DNA of 64,000 nucleotides from an uncultured Oscillibacter sp. (lineage in GTDB: Bacteria > Bacillota > Clostridia > Oscillospirales > Oscillospiraceae): assembly GCF_947654275.1 (NCBI RefSeq), contig NZ_CANTJS010000007.1, forward strand, positions 1 to 64,000. The letters run 5' to 3'. This document shows, piece after piece, positions 26,801 through 35,292 of this stretch. The notes beneath the pieces were generated by a model. It did not search any database, had not been told where the DNA came from, and was given only the letters and a program-made list of their open reading frames with translations. Every line of letters starts with the position of its first letter. Positions within the stretch are counted from its first letter, which is position 1. Made by a program: the position numbers and the translations under genes.

Positions 26801-28780
26801 CCGCCAGACGGTGACGGTGTAGAGCCGGAGGTTGGAGGCATAACTCCCGTCCAGCCGGGGCACCCAGATCACGGCGCTGATGTCCGCGGGCTCCTTGAAG
26901 TCGCAAAGAACCTGCTTGTTGTCCCACCAGTTGCCGTCTCCGTAGGAATGAGAGGTCCAATGGGTGGAGAAATCGCCGTCGGCCATGAATTCCGGCTGGA
27001 AGGGCCGGCTGGCCGGGTAAGAGGTGGGCGAGACATTGTTGGGCGCGGCCAGCCAGACCCGTTCAAGGTTCTGCCAGTCCAGCACGCCCGCCGTGGGAAT
27101 GCCCTCGGGGCGGCTGTAGTCCGGCGCCTCAGGCGTGCCCAGGGAGGTGCGGGAAGGGCCGCTGAGACCGGCGGAGTTGCCCGCCGTGATGTAAATAGAA
27201 TAGGTTGTGCCGTTCTGCAGTCCGGTGATGACGGTGCTGGTGCCGGTGAGGCGGCTGCCCCACTGGACAAAGCTCCCCGTCTCTCCGGCCCGGTACCAGA
27301 CTTCATAGTAGGACGCGGATTTGGAGGCCTTCCAGGACACGGACAGGGCGCTGTCCAGAGGACTGACGCTGACCATATCCGGCGCGCTGGGGGCCTTGAC
27401 GGGCTGAGGCGCCGCGGTGACGGCTTCGGAGGTCCGGCCCTCCCAGCTTCCGTCCACAGGGGTGACGGTGAAGACATAGGTTTTCAGATTCTCCAGGCCG
27501 GTGACTTCCGCGCGGGGCACATCCACCCGCAGAGACCGGGGGGTTCCGTCGTCCCGCAGCCAGTAGTCCACCCGGTAGCCGGAGACGTTGGGCAGCTCCT
27601 GCCAGCGGAGACTGACCCGGCTGTCGCCGGGGTCCGCCGTGAGATTTTTGATTTCACTGTTGGGGGGCACGGGGTTTTCAGGGACGATATCCCGGAGGAA
27701 CTGGATGGACTCCAGAACGGTAAAGCCCGTGCCGTCCTGGGAGCGGGTGACGGTAATGGTAATCTCCTTGACAGCTGTCCGGCGGCCCAGGGGAATGGTC
27801 ACCAGGGTCTTTCCGGGGAGGGGGCCGATGGCCCGGACGCCCTCCGGCAGGCTGTGGTCAAAGGGGATTTCCTCCAGACTGCCGTCCTCATATTCCACAG
27901 TGACGGAGCCCGCCTCCGGCGCTCCGGGGCCCTCGGGGGCGAGGATGCGCAGCTCCGCCAGCTCCTGAGGCTCCCTCAGGGGAATGGTCAGGCTCAGGTT
28001 TTCGCCGGCGGGGGTGAAGGTCACCGCCTGGCCGTCTCCGCTGAACAGGGCCTCCGGGTCGCCGTTCACGGTGACGCCGGTCCGGTTCAGGGCCTCCCAC
28101 ATCCCGTCGGCGTCCACCGGCGGGGCCAGCAGGGCGGTGTCCCGCACCTGAGAGTCGCCCTGGGCGTTCAGATTGCGGCTGGCATAGGCCAGGTCGTAAA
28201 TATCAATGGCCCCGTCGCCGTTGAGGTCGTACTGGAGCAGGTCCCGGCGGGACTCCGAGCCCAGGGCGTCGGCAACGAGCTCCCGGTCCGCTTTGGTGAT
28301 CCGGCCGTCGCCGTTCACATCGCCCAGGGTGAAGGTGGCGTCGCTGGTGCCCAGGGTGATGTGCTGGGAGCAGTCCTCCAGGATTACGTCCTGGCGGAAG
28401 GGGACAAAGCCCTCGCCGGTGAATTCCAGCGTGTAGGCCCCCTGGGGCAGGCCGGAAACGCTCAGGTCCAGAAAGCCGGGCCAGTTTCCGCCGCCCAGCT
28501 CTCCGCCGTCCTGATTCCGCAGGGTCACGGCGGCGGGGAAGCCGTCCAGGTCCGTTTCGTCTTCGCGGGTCAGGTCCAGGGTTCCCAGGGAGCGGCGGCC
28601 CTGGAACAGCTCCGCCTGAACCGACCGGTCCCGCAGAGCCTCCAGGCTTTGGGGATAGTCCACCCGGAGGGTGGCGCTGACGGAGCCGGTTTCCCCCTCC
28701 GCCGCCCGGGCCGGCGGGAGGGCGGGCAGCAGCAGTGCCGCCGACAGCAGCAGGGATAGGATTCGTTTGTGCAGGCGCAT
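23894..28780 (-). CDS. Large secreted M60-like (enhancin/mucinase) metalloprotease with dockerin, FN3 and discoidin-like modules
   Basis: Signal peptide MRLHKRILSLLLSAALLLPALPPARA; dockerin GDVNGDGRITKADRELVADALG...YDLNGDGAIDIYDLAYASRNL; FN3-like repeats; HEIGHNMDKLGQAE fits HExxHx(8)E at about 25475-25516. Confidence 0.85.
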   Translation of the reverse strand: MRLHKRILSLLLSAALLLPALPPARAAEGETGSVSATLRVDYPQSLEALRDRSVQAELFQGRRSLGTLDLTREDETDLDGFPAAVTLRNQDGGELGGGNWPGFLDLSVSGLPQGAYTLEFTGEGFVPFRQDVILEDCSQHITLGTSDATFTLGDVNGDGRITKADRELVADALGSESRRDLLQYDLNGDGAIDIYDLAYASRNLNAQGDSQVRDTALLAPPVDADGMWEALNRTGVTVNGDPEALFSGDGQAVTFTPAGENLSLTIPLREPQELAELRILAPEGPGAPEAGSVTVEYEDGSLEEIPFDHSLPEGVRAIGPLPGKTLVTIPLGRRTAVKEITITVTRSQDGTGFTVLESIQFLRDIVPENPVPPNSEIKNLTADPGDSRVSLRWQELPNVSGYRVDYWLRDDGTPRSLRVDVPRAEVTGLENLKTYVFTVTPVDGSWEGRTSEAVTAAPQPVKAPSAPDMVSVSPLDSALSVSWKASKSASYYEVWYRAGETGSFVQWGSRLTGTSTVITGLQNGTTYSIYITAGNSAGLSGPSRTSLGTPEAPDYSRPEGIPTAGVLDWQNLERVWLAAPNNVSPTSYPASRPFQPEFMADGDFSTHWTSHSYGDGNWWDNKQVLCDFKEPADISAVIWVPRLDGSYASNLRLYTVTVWREGDDLNGPGTLLAPNPLEGGSASDAETWLPVRNNPASTRFAVLPVEPVTDVVRAAVTIEQAGYSAVSLSELMFLEYDPARCLPDNIADLFSDELRTTLRPGVSQADIDALRARLNSDEGNYYLNPEILADELDLAEDLLQGKGPGRVLRGLRSRSGGADGQQFGQSASDLQPLGAAAKAGEDITIYAAGIPAGETVTVYATQFNAEASTWRASMGTLRNGRNVLTVPQIGSQNTPRGGSLYVTYGGSAPQDIQLHIRRTVEIPLLALDGWFDMSENDRRTEIGLYVDALTDYCAAQGITSANRDTHCLNVTELSLPSVLLSLPAAAVQSALGPNRAEAVETLYDNVLAWEDVMRICETTQGIDETGAGGMTSRQNIRCMQMFAGAFMYAAGSHIGIGYGSCSGMVCGKPLSSLEPGAQINRLFGWGIAHEIGHNMDKLGQAEITNNLYSLMVQTADGGKNILPSRLEKENRWPSVFSKTAAGLPGESSNVFTQLGLYWQLHLAYDGGNMDFYSRFFKDWKTSAGSGSYGDRLALTASRTAGRNLTEFFQRWGVSLSEETRNALAAYPEEERAVWYLSDQSRRDRLAGKTPASGTVSLTAEKQGDREVLLTISSTAAPDQVQGYEILRNNEPIAFTVAGTFTDIIGSANHRTYTYAVRAYDTLGSCFAEDEAPELRIAYDKTVDPDAYELTRDGDTVTLTLKEETPVSGLKLTRFPADGAFSVSITDGAGNTVSARQGDFSQGNQAEDDTDSYLTYFQKPGAPETDTRIWTYDAKTVVITGIPADPEEIPDADIQLVSYAGDDVAFLEGCTAGILAQPYRYGEGANQELPAGTLVIAGTYRGNPLYQIVRIEGQFVKTTVDANGEFTTTEEVRPLDGKALLLAEIPEDGAVSDISDGLFLFVPNVQREAELQGEVSGCAAERLLPSRMRAVLSRTDLPTAPESQRVTAETLWIDSPGGSDLPVFELKEG

Positions 28781-29314
28781 ACAGGCGTCCTCCGTTTCCA
28801 TACTGCCGGGAGGAGGACTGGGCTCCCTCCGGCAGACGCAGTTATATAGGGGCACGTTCATGATATGAACAGTTCCCCCGGCTGATTATAGCAATTTTTC
28901 CGGAACCTGGCAAGCCATTCACTGGCTTTTTTTGACGGAAGGCGGAAGCGTTGGAAAAACCGGTGTTTGAGGGCCGGCAGGGCCCGAAAACAGGCCGGGC
29001 ACCACACTTTTTCTGCCGGCAGAACACCCTGTGGGGCCCGGTCCCCGGACCAGGCCATTCCCCCGGGAGCGCCGGAGCCCCAAAAGACGGGGCACAGCAC
29101 CCGCCGGCAGAACACCCAGTGGGGCCTGGTCCCCTGACCAGGCCATTTCCCCGCCGAAGCCCATCCCCGTTCTTCCCTTGCAAAGCCCGCGGGCTTATGG
29201 TATACTACCAGTCTGGATTTTCAGGAGCCGTGCCCGCCGGCGGACCCATGTCCCCCGCCAGTCCCCCGCGTCCGCCGGCGGCTGCGCTTCTTACCCTACA
29301 AAAGGAGGGCTTTT

Positions 29315-30898
29315 ATGGCCACTTTACAGGAAGAGATCTCCCGGCGGCGGACCTTTGCCATCATCTCCCACCCGGACGCCGGCAAGACCACGCTGACGGA
29401 AAAACTGCTGCTTTACGGCGGAGCCATCGCCCAGGCCGGCGAGGTCAAGGGCAAGCGGGCCCGGGCCGCCACCAGCGACTGGATGGAGATTGAGAAGCAG
29501 CGGGGCATTTCCGTCACCTCCTCGGTCATGCAGTTCCAGCACGACGGCTACTGCGTCAACATCCTGGACACCCCGGGGCATCAGGATTTCTCCGAGGACA
29601 CCTACCGCACCCTTATGGCGGCGGATTCCGCCGTCATGGTCATCGACGCCGCCAAGGGCGTGGAGCCCCAGACCCGGAAGCTCTTCCGGGTCTGCGCCCT
29701 GCGGCACATCCCCATCTTTACCTTCATCAACAAAATGGACCGGGACAGCCGGGACCCTCTGGAGCTGTGCGGCGAGGTGGAGGCGGAACTGGGCATCGAC
29801 ACCTATCCCGTCAACTGGCCCATCGGCTCCGGAAAGGAGTTCCAGGGGGTCTATGACCGGGAGTTGGCCCGCATCCTCTTCTTCTCCGGCGAGGGACACG
29901 CCAAAAAGGCCGAGGCCACCGCCGTGGACCTGGACGACCCCGCCGTCGGGGACCTGATCGGTGAAAACCGCTGGCGGCAGCTCCAGGAGGAAGTGGAGCT
30001 GCTGGGGGCGGGCCGGGACTTTGACCTGGAGGCCGTCCGGGCCGGGACCCTCTCCCCGGTGTTCTTTGGCTCCGCCCTGACCAACTTCGGCGTGGAGCCC
30101 TTCCTGAAAGCCTTCCTCCGCATGACCACGGCTCCCCTCAGCCGCAGGGCAGGGGAGGAGGAGATCGGCGTCTTCTCCCCGGAGTTCTCCGCCTTCGTCT
30201 TCAAGATTCAGGCCAATATGAACAAGGCCCACCGGGACCGGCTGGCCTTTATGCGCATCTGCTCCGGCCGCTTCCAGCGGGACGCGGAATACTTCCACGT
30301 CCAGTCCGGCCGGAAAATGCGTCTCTCCCAGCCCCAGCAGATGATGGCCGCCGAGCGGGAGATTGTGGACGAGGCCTATGCCGGGGACATCATCGGCGTC
30401 TTCGACCCCGGCCTCTTCTCCATTGGGGACACCGTCACCGTGCCCGGCAAGAAGTTCCGCTACGCCGGCATCCCCACCTTCGAGCCGGAGCACTTCATGC
30501 GGGTGGCCCCCAAGGACACCATGAAGCGCAAGCAGTTCATCAAGGGCACGGAGCAGATTGCCCAGGAGGGCGCGATTCAGATATTCAAGCGCCCCGGCGG
30601 CGGCCTGGAGGAGGTCGTGGTGGGCGTCGTGGGCACGCTCCAGTTCGACGTGTTCCAGTACCGCATGCGGGCGGAGTACGGCGTGGAGCTCTATATGGAG
30701 GGCCTGCCCTACGACCACCTGCGTCTCATCACAGCGTGTCCCTGCAAGCCCGACGAACTGGTGCTCTGCACCGGCGCGGCCATTTTGGAGGATTTCAGAG
30801 GCCGGCTGCTGGTGGCCTTCGGCGGCGAGTGGTCCGTGGGCTTTTTGACGAAGCACAACCCCGGCCTGACGCTGGAGGATTCCCTTTCCGTCTCGTAA
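29315..30898 (+). CDS. prfC: Peptide chain release factor 3
   Basis: RRRTFAIISHPDAGKTTLTEKLLLYGGAIAQAGEVKGKRARAATSDWMEIEKQRGISVTSSVMQF. Confidence 0.97.
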   Translation: MATLQEEISRRRTFAIISHPDAGKTTLTEKLLLYGGAIAQAGEVKGKRARAATSDWMEIEKQRGISVTSSVMQFQHDGYCVNILDTPGHQDFSEDTYRTLMAADSAVMVIDAAKGVEPQTRKLFRVCALRHIPIFTFINKMDRDSRDPLELCGEVEAELGIDTYPVNWPIGSGKEFQGVYDRELARILFFSGEGHAKKAEATAVDLDDPAVGDLIGENRWRQLQEEVELLGAGRDFDLEAVRAGTLSPVFFGSALTNFGVEPFLKAFLRMTTAPLSRRAGEEEIGVFSPEFSAFVFKIQANMNKAHRDRLAFMRICSGRFQRDAEYFHVQSGRKMRLSQPQQMMAAEREIVDEAYAGDIIGVFDPGLFSIGDTVTVPGKKFRYAGIPTFEPEHFMRVAPKDTMKRKQFIKGTEQIAQEGAIQIFKRPGGGLEEVVVGVVGTLQFDVFQYRMRAEYGVELYMEGLPYDHLRLITACPCKPDELVLCTGAAILEDFRGRLLVAFGGEWSVGFLTKHNPGLTLEDSLSVS

Positions 30899-30944
30899 GC
30901 GGTCGGAGGCTCCCGCCGCGGGCGGTTTGCCGGCGGAGGGCCTG

Positions 30945-31107
30945 AGAGCCTGATTAAAATCCGTCGAAACGCCGTCACAGGGCATCTTTTTCCGCCGATG
31001 CTGCGTTGGTTTGACTTGAAATCCGCCAGGATTCCTGCGTCAAACCGCCTTGCCCGGCAAAAAAATCTGCCCCAATCCGGCACTCCGCCGGATTTTAAAC
31101 AGGCTCT
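30945..31107. mobile_element. MITE-like element, copy A (163 bp)
   Basis: Ends AGAGCCTGATTAAAATCC ... GGATTTTAAACAGGCTCT; internal inverted ggtttgac/gtcaaacc; an inverted copy with the same interior at 47163-47380. Confidence 0.8.
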
Positions 31108-31129
31108 GAGAGGTGCGAAGAGGTGCGAT

Positions 31130-31813
31130 ATGAAATCTGTTTTGATTGTGGAGGACGACAGGGCCCTGGGGGACGGGCTGTGCCTGGCCCTGAAGAGTCC
31201 GGAGCTGGACCTGACCCTCTGCCGGACCCTGGCCGCCGCCCGGGCCGCCCTGGCGGCGGGGAACTTCGGGCTGCTGATACTGGACGTGAATCTCCCCGAC
31301 GGAAACGGCCTGGACCTCCTGCGGGAGGTCCGGCGGACCAGTGGGGTTTCCGTCATCCTGCTGACGGCCAACGACCTGGAGACGGACATCGTGGCGGGTC
31401 TGGAGTGCGGGGCCGACGACTATGTGACCAAGCCCTTTTCTCTGGCGGTGCTCCGGGCCAGGGTCAATGCGCAGCTCCGGCGGACCGGCGGCCCCCGGCC
31501 GGCCGGGCCGGTGGAGCAGGGCCCCTTTGTCTTTGATTTTGAGAACATGGAGTTCCGCCGGGAGGGACAGCCCGTGGAGCTGAGCAAGACGGAACAGAAG
31601 CTGCTGCGTCTTCTGGTGGAGAACCGTGGCCGGACCCTGACCCGGGCCCAGCTGGTGGACCGGGTCTGGACCGACGGGGCGGAGTACGTGGATGAAAACG
31701 CCCTGTCGGTGACGGTGCGCCGCCTCCGGGGCAAGCTGGAGGAGGACCCGGCCCATCCCCGGTATCTGAAAACGGTCTACGGCATCGGCTATACCTGGAC
31801 CGCCGCCCCCTGA
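31130..31813 (+). CDS. OmpR-family response regulator
   Basis: MKSVLIVEDDRALGDGLCLALK...LLILDVNLPDGNGLDLL...GADDYVTKPFSLAVLRARV with winged-helix C-terminus. Confidence 0.95.
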   Translation: MKSVLIVEDDRALGDGLCLALKSPELDLTLCRTLAAARAALAAGNFGLLILDVNLPDGNGLDLLREVRRTSGVSVILLTANDLETDIVAGLECGADDYVTKPFSLAVLRARVNAQLRRTGGPRPAGPVEQGPFVFDFENMEFRREGQPVELSKTEQKLLRLLVENRGRTLTRAQLVDRVWTDGAEYVDENALSVTVRRLRGKLEEDPAHPRYLKTVYGIGYTWTAAP

Positions 31814-31920
31814 AACCCGGCGCTCCCGGGCCGGGAATGGCAGACGGGGGAGTCTGCGCGCCGGAGAAGAAGCGTTCCGGCGGCTGCGGATGCAGAGAAA
31901 CAGGAAAGGAGTCCGGTGTG

Positions 31921-32823
31921 ATGGACAGAGGGTGCTGGCTGTGGATTCCGGCGGCGGCTGCGACGGCGGCGGTTCTGCTTTTGTGGTGCCGCTGGCGGAT
32001 GAACCGCATGCTCTCCCGGCTGAACGATATGCTGGACGCTGCCGTCCGGGGGGAGTTTCAGGAAACGCGCTATGATGAGAGCCGACTTTCCGCCGTGGAA
32101 GTCAGGCTGAGCCAGTACCTGGCCGCCTCCGCCGTCACCGCCGGGCGTCTCCGGGAGGAGAAGGAGACGGTCAAGACCCTGATTGCCGATATTTCCCACC
32201 AGACCAAAACCCCCATCGCCAACGTCCTGCTGTACGCCCAGCTTCTGGAGGAGCAGGTTCCGGAGGACTGCCGGCCCTATACGGCGGCGCTGAACGCCCA
32301 GGTCCAGAAGCTCCGTTCTCTCATTGACGGCATGGTGAAAACCTCCCGGCTGGAGGCGGGGGTGCTGGTGCTCCACCCCCGGCCCGGCTCTCTGGGGCCC
32401 CTGCTGGAGGAGGCTGCCGCCCAGTTCGCCGTCCCGGCGGCGGAGAAGGGTCTGACGCTGACCCTGGTTCCCACGGAGGTCCGGGCCGTCTTTGACGCCA
32501 AGTGGACCGCCGAAGCGGTGTGCAACCTGCTGGACAACGCCGTGAAATACACCCCCGCCGGGGGGCGCGTCACCCTCAGCGCCGTGCCCTACGAGCTGTT
32601 CTGCCGCGTCGACGTGGCCGACACCGGCCCCGGCATTCCCGAGGAGGAGCACGCCGGGATCTTCCGGCGCTTTTTCCGGGGAGAGGCCGCCTGGGAGACC
32701 GAGGGCGTGGGCGTGGGGCTGTATCTGGTCCGGCAGATTGCCGCGGGCCAGGGGGGCTATGTCAAGGTGTTTTCCCGGCCCGGGGAGGGGGCGAGGTTCT
32801 CGCTGTTCCTGCCCAGGCGCTGA
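31921..32823 (+). CDS. Sensor histidine kinase
   Basis: LIADISHQTKTPIANVLLYAQLL (H-box), LLDNAVKYTP (N-box), VADTGPGIPEEEHAGIFRRFFRG. Confidence 0.94.
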   Translation: MDRGCWLWIPAAAATAAVLLLWCRWRMNRMLSRLNDMLDAAVRGEFQETRYDESRLSAVEVRLSQYLAASAVTAGRLREEKETVKTLIADISHQTKTPIANVLLYAQLLEEQVPEDCRPYTAALNAQVQKLRSLIDGMVKTSRLEAGVLVLHPRPGSLGPLLEEAAAQFAVPAAEKGLTLTLVPTEVRAVFDAKWTAEAVCNLLDNAVKYTPAGGRVTLSAVPYELFCRVDVADTGPGIPEEEHAGIFRRFFRGEAAWETEGVGVGLYLVRQIAAGQGGYVKVFSRPGEGARFSLFLPRR

Positions 32824-32888
32824 GAGTCCCGGCGGTTTTCCCCGTGAAGCCGGAAAAGCTGAAAATTCGGAAGATTTGAAAAAGGGGC

Positions 32889-32917
32889 TTGACAAACGGG
32901 AAAAAATCCTGTATCCT
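32889..32917 (+). promoter_or_regulatory. Sigma-A-type promoter for the T-box/leuCDB transcript
   Basis: TTGACA (32889-32894), 17-bp spacer, TATCCT (32912-32917). Confidence 0.7.
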
Positions 32918-32924
32918 ACATGCC

Positions 32925-33230
32925 ATCGACCCACAAGAGCATATGACAGAAATACGATGACAGGGAAAAAGTCTTTTCGGGACGTTTCAGAGAGCTGCCG
33001 GGCGCTGCAAGGCAGTACGGAAGGAAAAGACGTCACTGGCCCTTGAGTAGGTTCGCTGAGACCGGCGGCGGTTTAGGCGGAAACGGGTTTCCTCACCGTT
33101 ATCAAAGAGGCGGGATTCGTCCGGCGCGCCGGACTGATGCCGGGAGCGGGCGCATAGACGCCAATGAGAGTGGTACCGCGGAAGCTGAGCTTTCGTCTCT
33201 TCAGGGAGAAGAGACGGAGGCTTTTTTGTT
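32925..33230 (+). promoter_or_regulatory. T-box riboswitch, leucine type, upstream of leuC
   Basis: AGAGAGC in the 5' region, GAGTGGTACCGCGG T-box (33168-33181), terminator cgtctctt...aagagacggaggctttttt. Candidate specifier CTG 33036-33038. Confidence 0.93.
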
Positions 33231-33301
33231 TCCCCGCGGTCCCGTGAATCCGATATCCTGAATATCCTGATTATTTTCAAAACCTAAGGAGTGTGACAGT
33301 C

Positions 33302-34561
33302 ATGGGAATGACAATGACGCAGAAGATTCTCGCCCATCACGCCGGTCTGGAGTCCGTCCGGGCGGGCCAGCTGATTCAGGCGAAGCTGGACCTGGTGCTG
33401 GGCAACGACATCACCACCCCTGTGGCCATCAACGAGTTTGAGGCCGCCGGATTTGACCGGGTGTTTGACAAGAGCAAAATCGCCCTGGTGATGGACCACT
33501 TTGTGCCCAACAAGGACATCAAGGCCGCCACCCAGTGCATGCAGTGCCGGACCTTTGCCCGCCGCTTCGACATCGACCACTATTTCGACGTGGGCGACAT
33601 GGGCATCGAACACGCCCTGCTGCCGGAAAAGGGCCTGGTGGCTCCCGGCGAGGCCGTCATCGGCGCCGACTCCCACACCTGTACCTACGGCGCCCTGGGC
33701 GCCTTCTCCACCGGCGTGGGCTCCACCGACATGGGCGCGGCCATGGCCGCCGGCGAAACCTGGTTCAAGGTTCCCTCCGCCATTAAGGTCAGCCTCACCG
33801 GCAGTCTCCGGCCCCACGTCTCCGGCAAAGACGTGATTCTCACCCTCATCGGCATGATCGGCGTGGACGGGGCCCGGTATCAGTCCCTGGAGTTCACCGG
33901 CCCGGGCGTTGCCTCCCTCTCCATTTATGACCGGCTGACCATTGCCAACATGGCCATTGAGGCCGGCGGCAAGAACGGCATCTTCCCGGTGGACGAGATT
34001 ACCCGGGCCTATGTGGCGGAACGGGTAAACCGGCCCTGGACCGCCTATGAGGCGGACCCCGACGCCGAGTATGAGCGGACCATTGAGATTGACCTGAGCC
34101 AGGTGGACTGCACCGTGGCCTGGCCCCACCTGCCTGAGAACGCCCACAGCGCCCGGGAGGGCAAGGACATCGCCATCGACCAGATTGTCATCGGCTCCTG
34201 CACCAACGGCCAGCTGCCCGACCTGGCTGCCGCCGCCGCCGTGATGAAGGGAAAGCATCTGGCCAAGGGCGTCCGGGGCATTGTGATTCCCGCCACCATG
34301 AGCGTCTACCGGGCCTGCATGAAGGAGGGCTACGCCGATATCTTTATGGACGCCGGCTGCATCGTCTCCACCCCCACCTGCGGCCCCTGCCTGGGCGGCT
34401 ACATGGGCATCCTGGCCCAGGGCGAGCGCTGTGTCTCCACCACGAACCGCAACTTTGTGGGCCGCATGGGCCACGTGAAGAGCGAGGTCTATCTGGCGTC
34501 CCCCGCCGTGGCCGCCGCCTCCGGCATTGCCGGACACATCGCGCACCCCGATGAAATTTGA
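33302..34561 (+). CDS. leuC: 3-isopropylmalate dehydratase large subunit
   Basis: [71 protein letters not shown]. Confidence 0.97.
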   Translation: MGMTMTQKILAHHAGLESVRAGQLIQAKLDLVLGNDITTPVAINEFEAAGFDRVFDKSKIALVMDHFVPNKDIKAATQCMQCRTFARRFDIDHYFDVGDMGIEHALLPEKGLVAPGEAVIGADSHTCTYGALGAFSTGVGSTDMGAAMAAGETWFKVPSAIKVSLTGSLRPHVSGKDVILTLIGMIGVDGARYQSLEFTGPGVASLSIYDRLTIANMAIEAGGKNGIFPVDEITRAYVAERVNRPWTAYEADPDAEYERTIEIDLSQVDCTVAWPHLPENAHSAREGKDIAIDQIVIGSCTNGQLPDLAAAAAVMKGKHLAKGVRGIVIPATMSVYRACMKEGYADIFMDAGCIVSTPTCGPCLGGYMGILAQGERCVSTTNRNFVGRMGHVKSEVYLASPAVAAASGIAGHIAHPDEI

Positions 34562-34566
34562 AGACA

Positions 34567-34776
34567 ATTAAGAATTTCTGTGAATTAGGAATGAGGAATG
34601 AGGAGTTAGGAATTTTTCCCGGCTTCGTTACAATTCCTAATTCCTAACTCCTAATTCCTAATTAAAAGAAAGAGTGATTCCAATTAGAAATGAGGAATGA
34701 GGAATTTGAGGTTCCTGATTCAATTCCTAATTCCTAACTCCTAATTCCTAATTTCTAACTCCTAATTCCTGATTTA
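34567..34776. repeat. Heptad repeats (attagga/atgagga and complements) forming inverted arms between leuC and leuD
   Basis: gaattaggaatgaggaatgaggagttaggaatt ... aattcctaattcctaactcctaattcctaatt, present twice. Confidence 0.85.
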
Positions 34777-34792
34777 AACGGAGGTTTATGCT

Positions 34793-35290
34793 ATGAACGT
34801 ACAGGGAACTGTCCATAAATACGGGGACCACGTGGACACCGACGTGATTATCCCCGCCCGCTATCTCAACACCCAGGACCCCAGAGAGCTGGCCGCCCAC
34901 TGCATGGAGGATATCGACAAGGAATTCACCGGCAGAGTGCAGGAGGGCGACATCATGGTGGCCGGGGCTAACTTCGGCTGCGGCTCCTCCCGGGAGCACG
35001 CCCCCGTCGCCATCAAGGCCAGCGGCGTCAGCTGCGTGATTGCCGCCACCTTTGCCCGGATTTTCTACCGCAACGCCATCAACATCGGCTTGGCCATTCT
35101 GGAGTGCCCCGCCGCCAGCGCCGGCATCTCCGCCGGGGACCAGGTATCCGTGGACTTTGACACCGGCGTGATTACCAACCGCACCAAGGGCGAGACCTAT
35201 CAGGCGGAGCCCTTCCCCCCCTTCATCAAGGACATGATTGCCCGGGGCGGCCTCATGGCGTCTCTCAGGGCGAAGAAGGCGGAGGCGTAA
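34793..35290 (+). CDS. leuD: 3-isopropylmalate dehydratase small subunit
   Basis: [39 protein letters not shown]. Confidence 0.97.
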   Translation: MNVQGTVHKYGDHVDTDVIIPARYLNTQDPRELAAHCMEDIDKEFTGRVQEGDIMVAGANFGCGSSREHAPVAIKASGVSCVIAATFARIFYRNAINIGLAILECPAASAGISAGDQVSVDFDTGVITNRTKGETYQAEPFPPFIKDMIARGGLMASLRAKKAEA

Positions 35291-35292
35291 CC

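Noticed and set aside
24086-28759. 1557-aa plus-strand ORF
   Set aside because: Shadow ORF antisense to the M60-like protease gene. Composition is rich in G/A/V/Q/R with no domain or signal, typical of high-GC antisense reading.
23894-28780. Cellulosomal enzyme
   Set aside because: Dockerin is present but the catalytic motif is M60-like peptidase, with no glycoside hydrolase signature and no scaffoldin with repeated cohesins in the window.
31130-32823. VanRS or BceRS-type antibiotic-response system
   Set aside because: Regulator and kinase are generic; no resistance or ABC exporter genes are adjacent, so no specific role can be supported.
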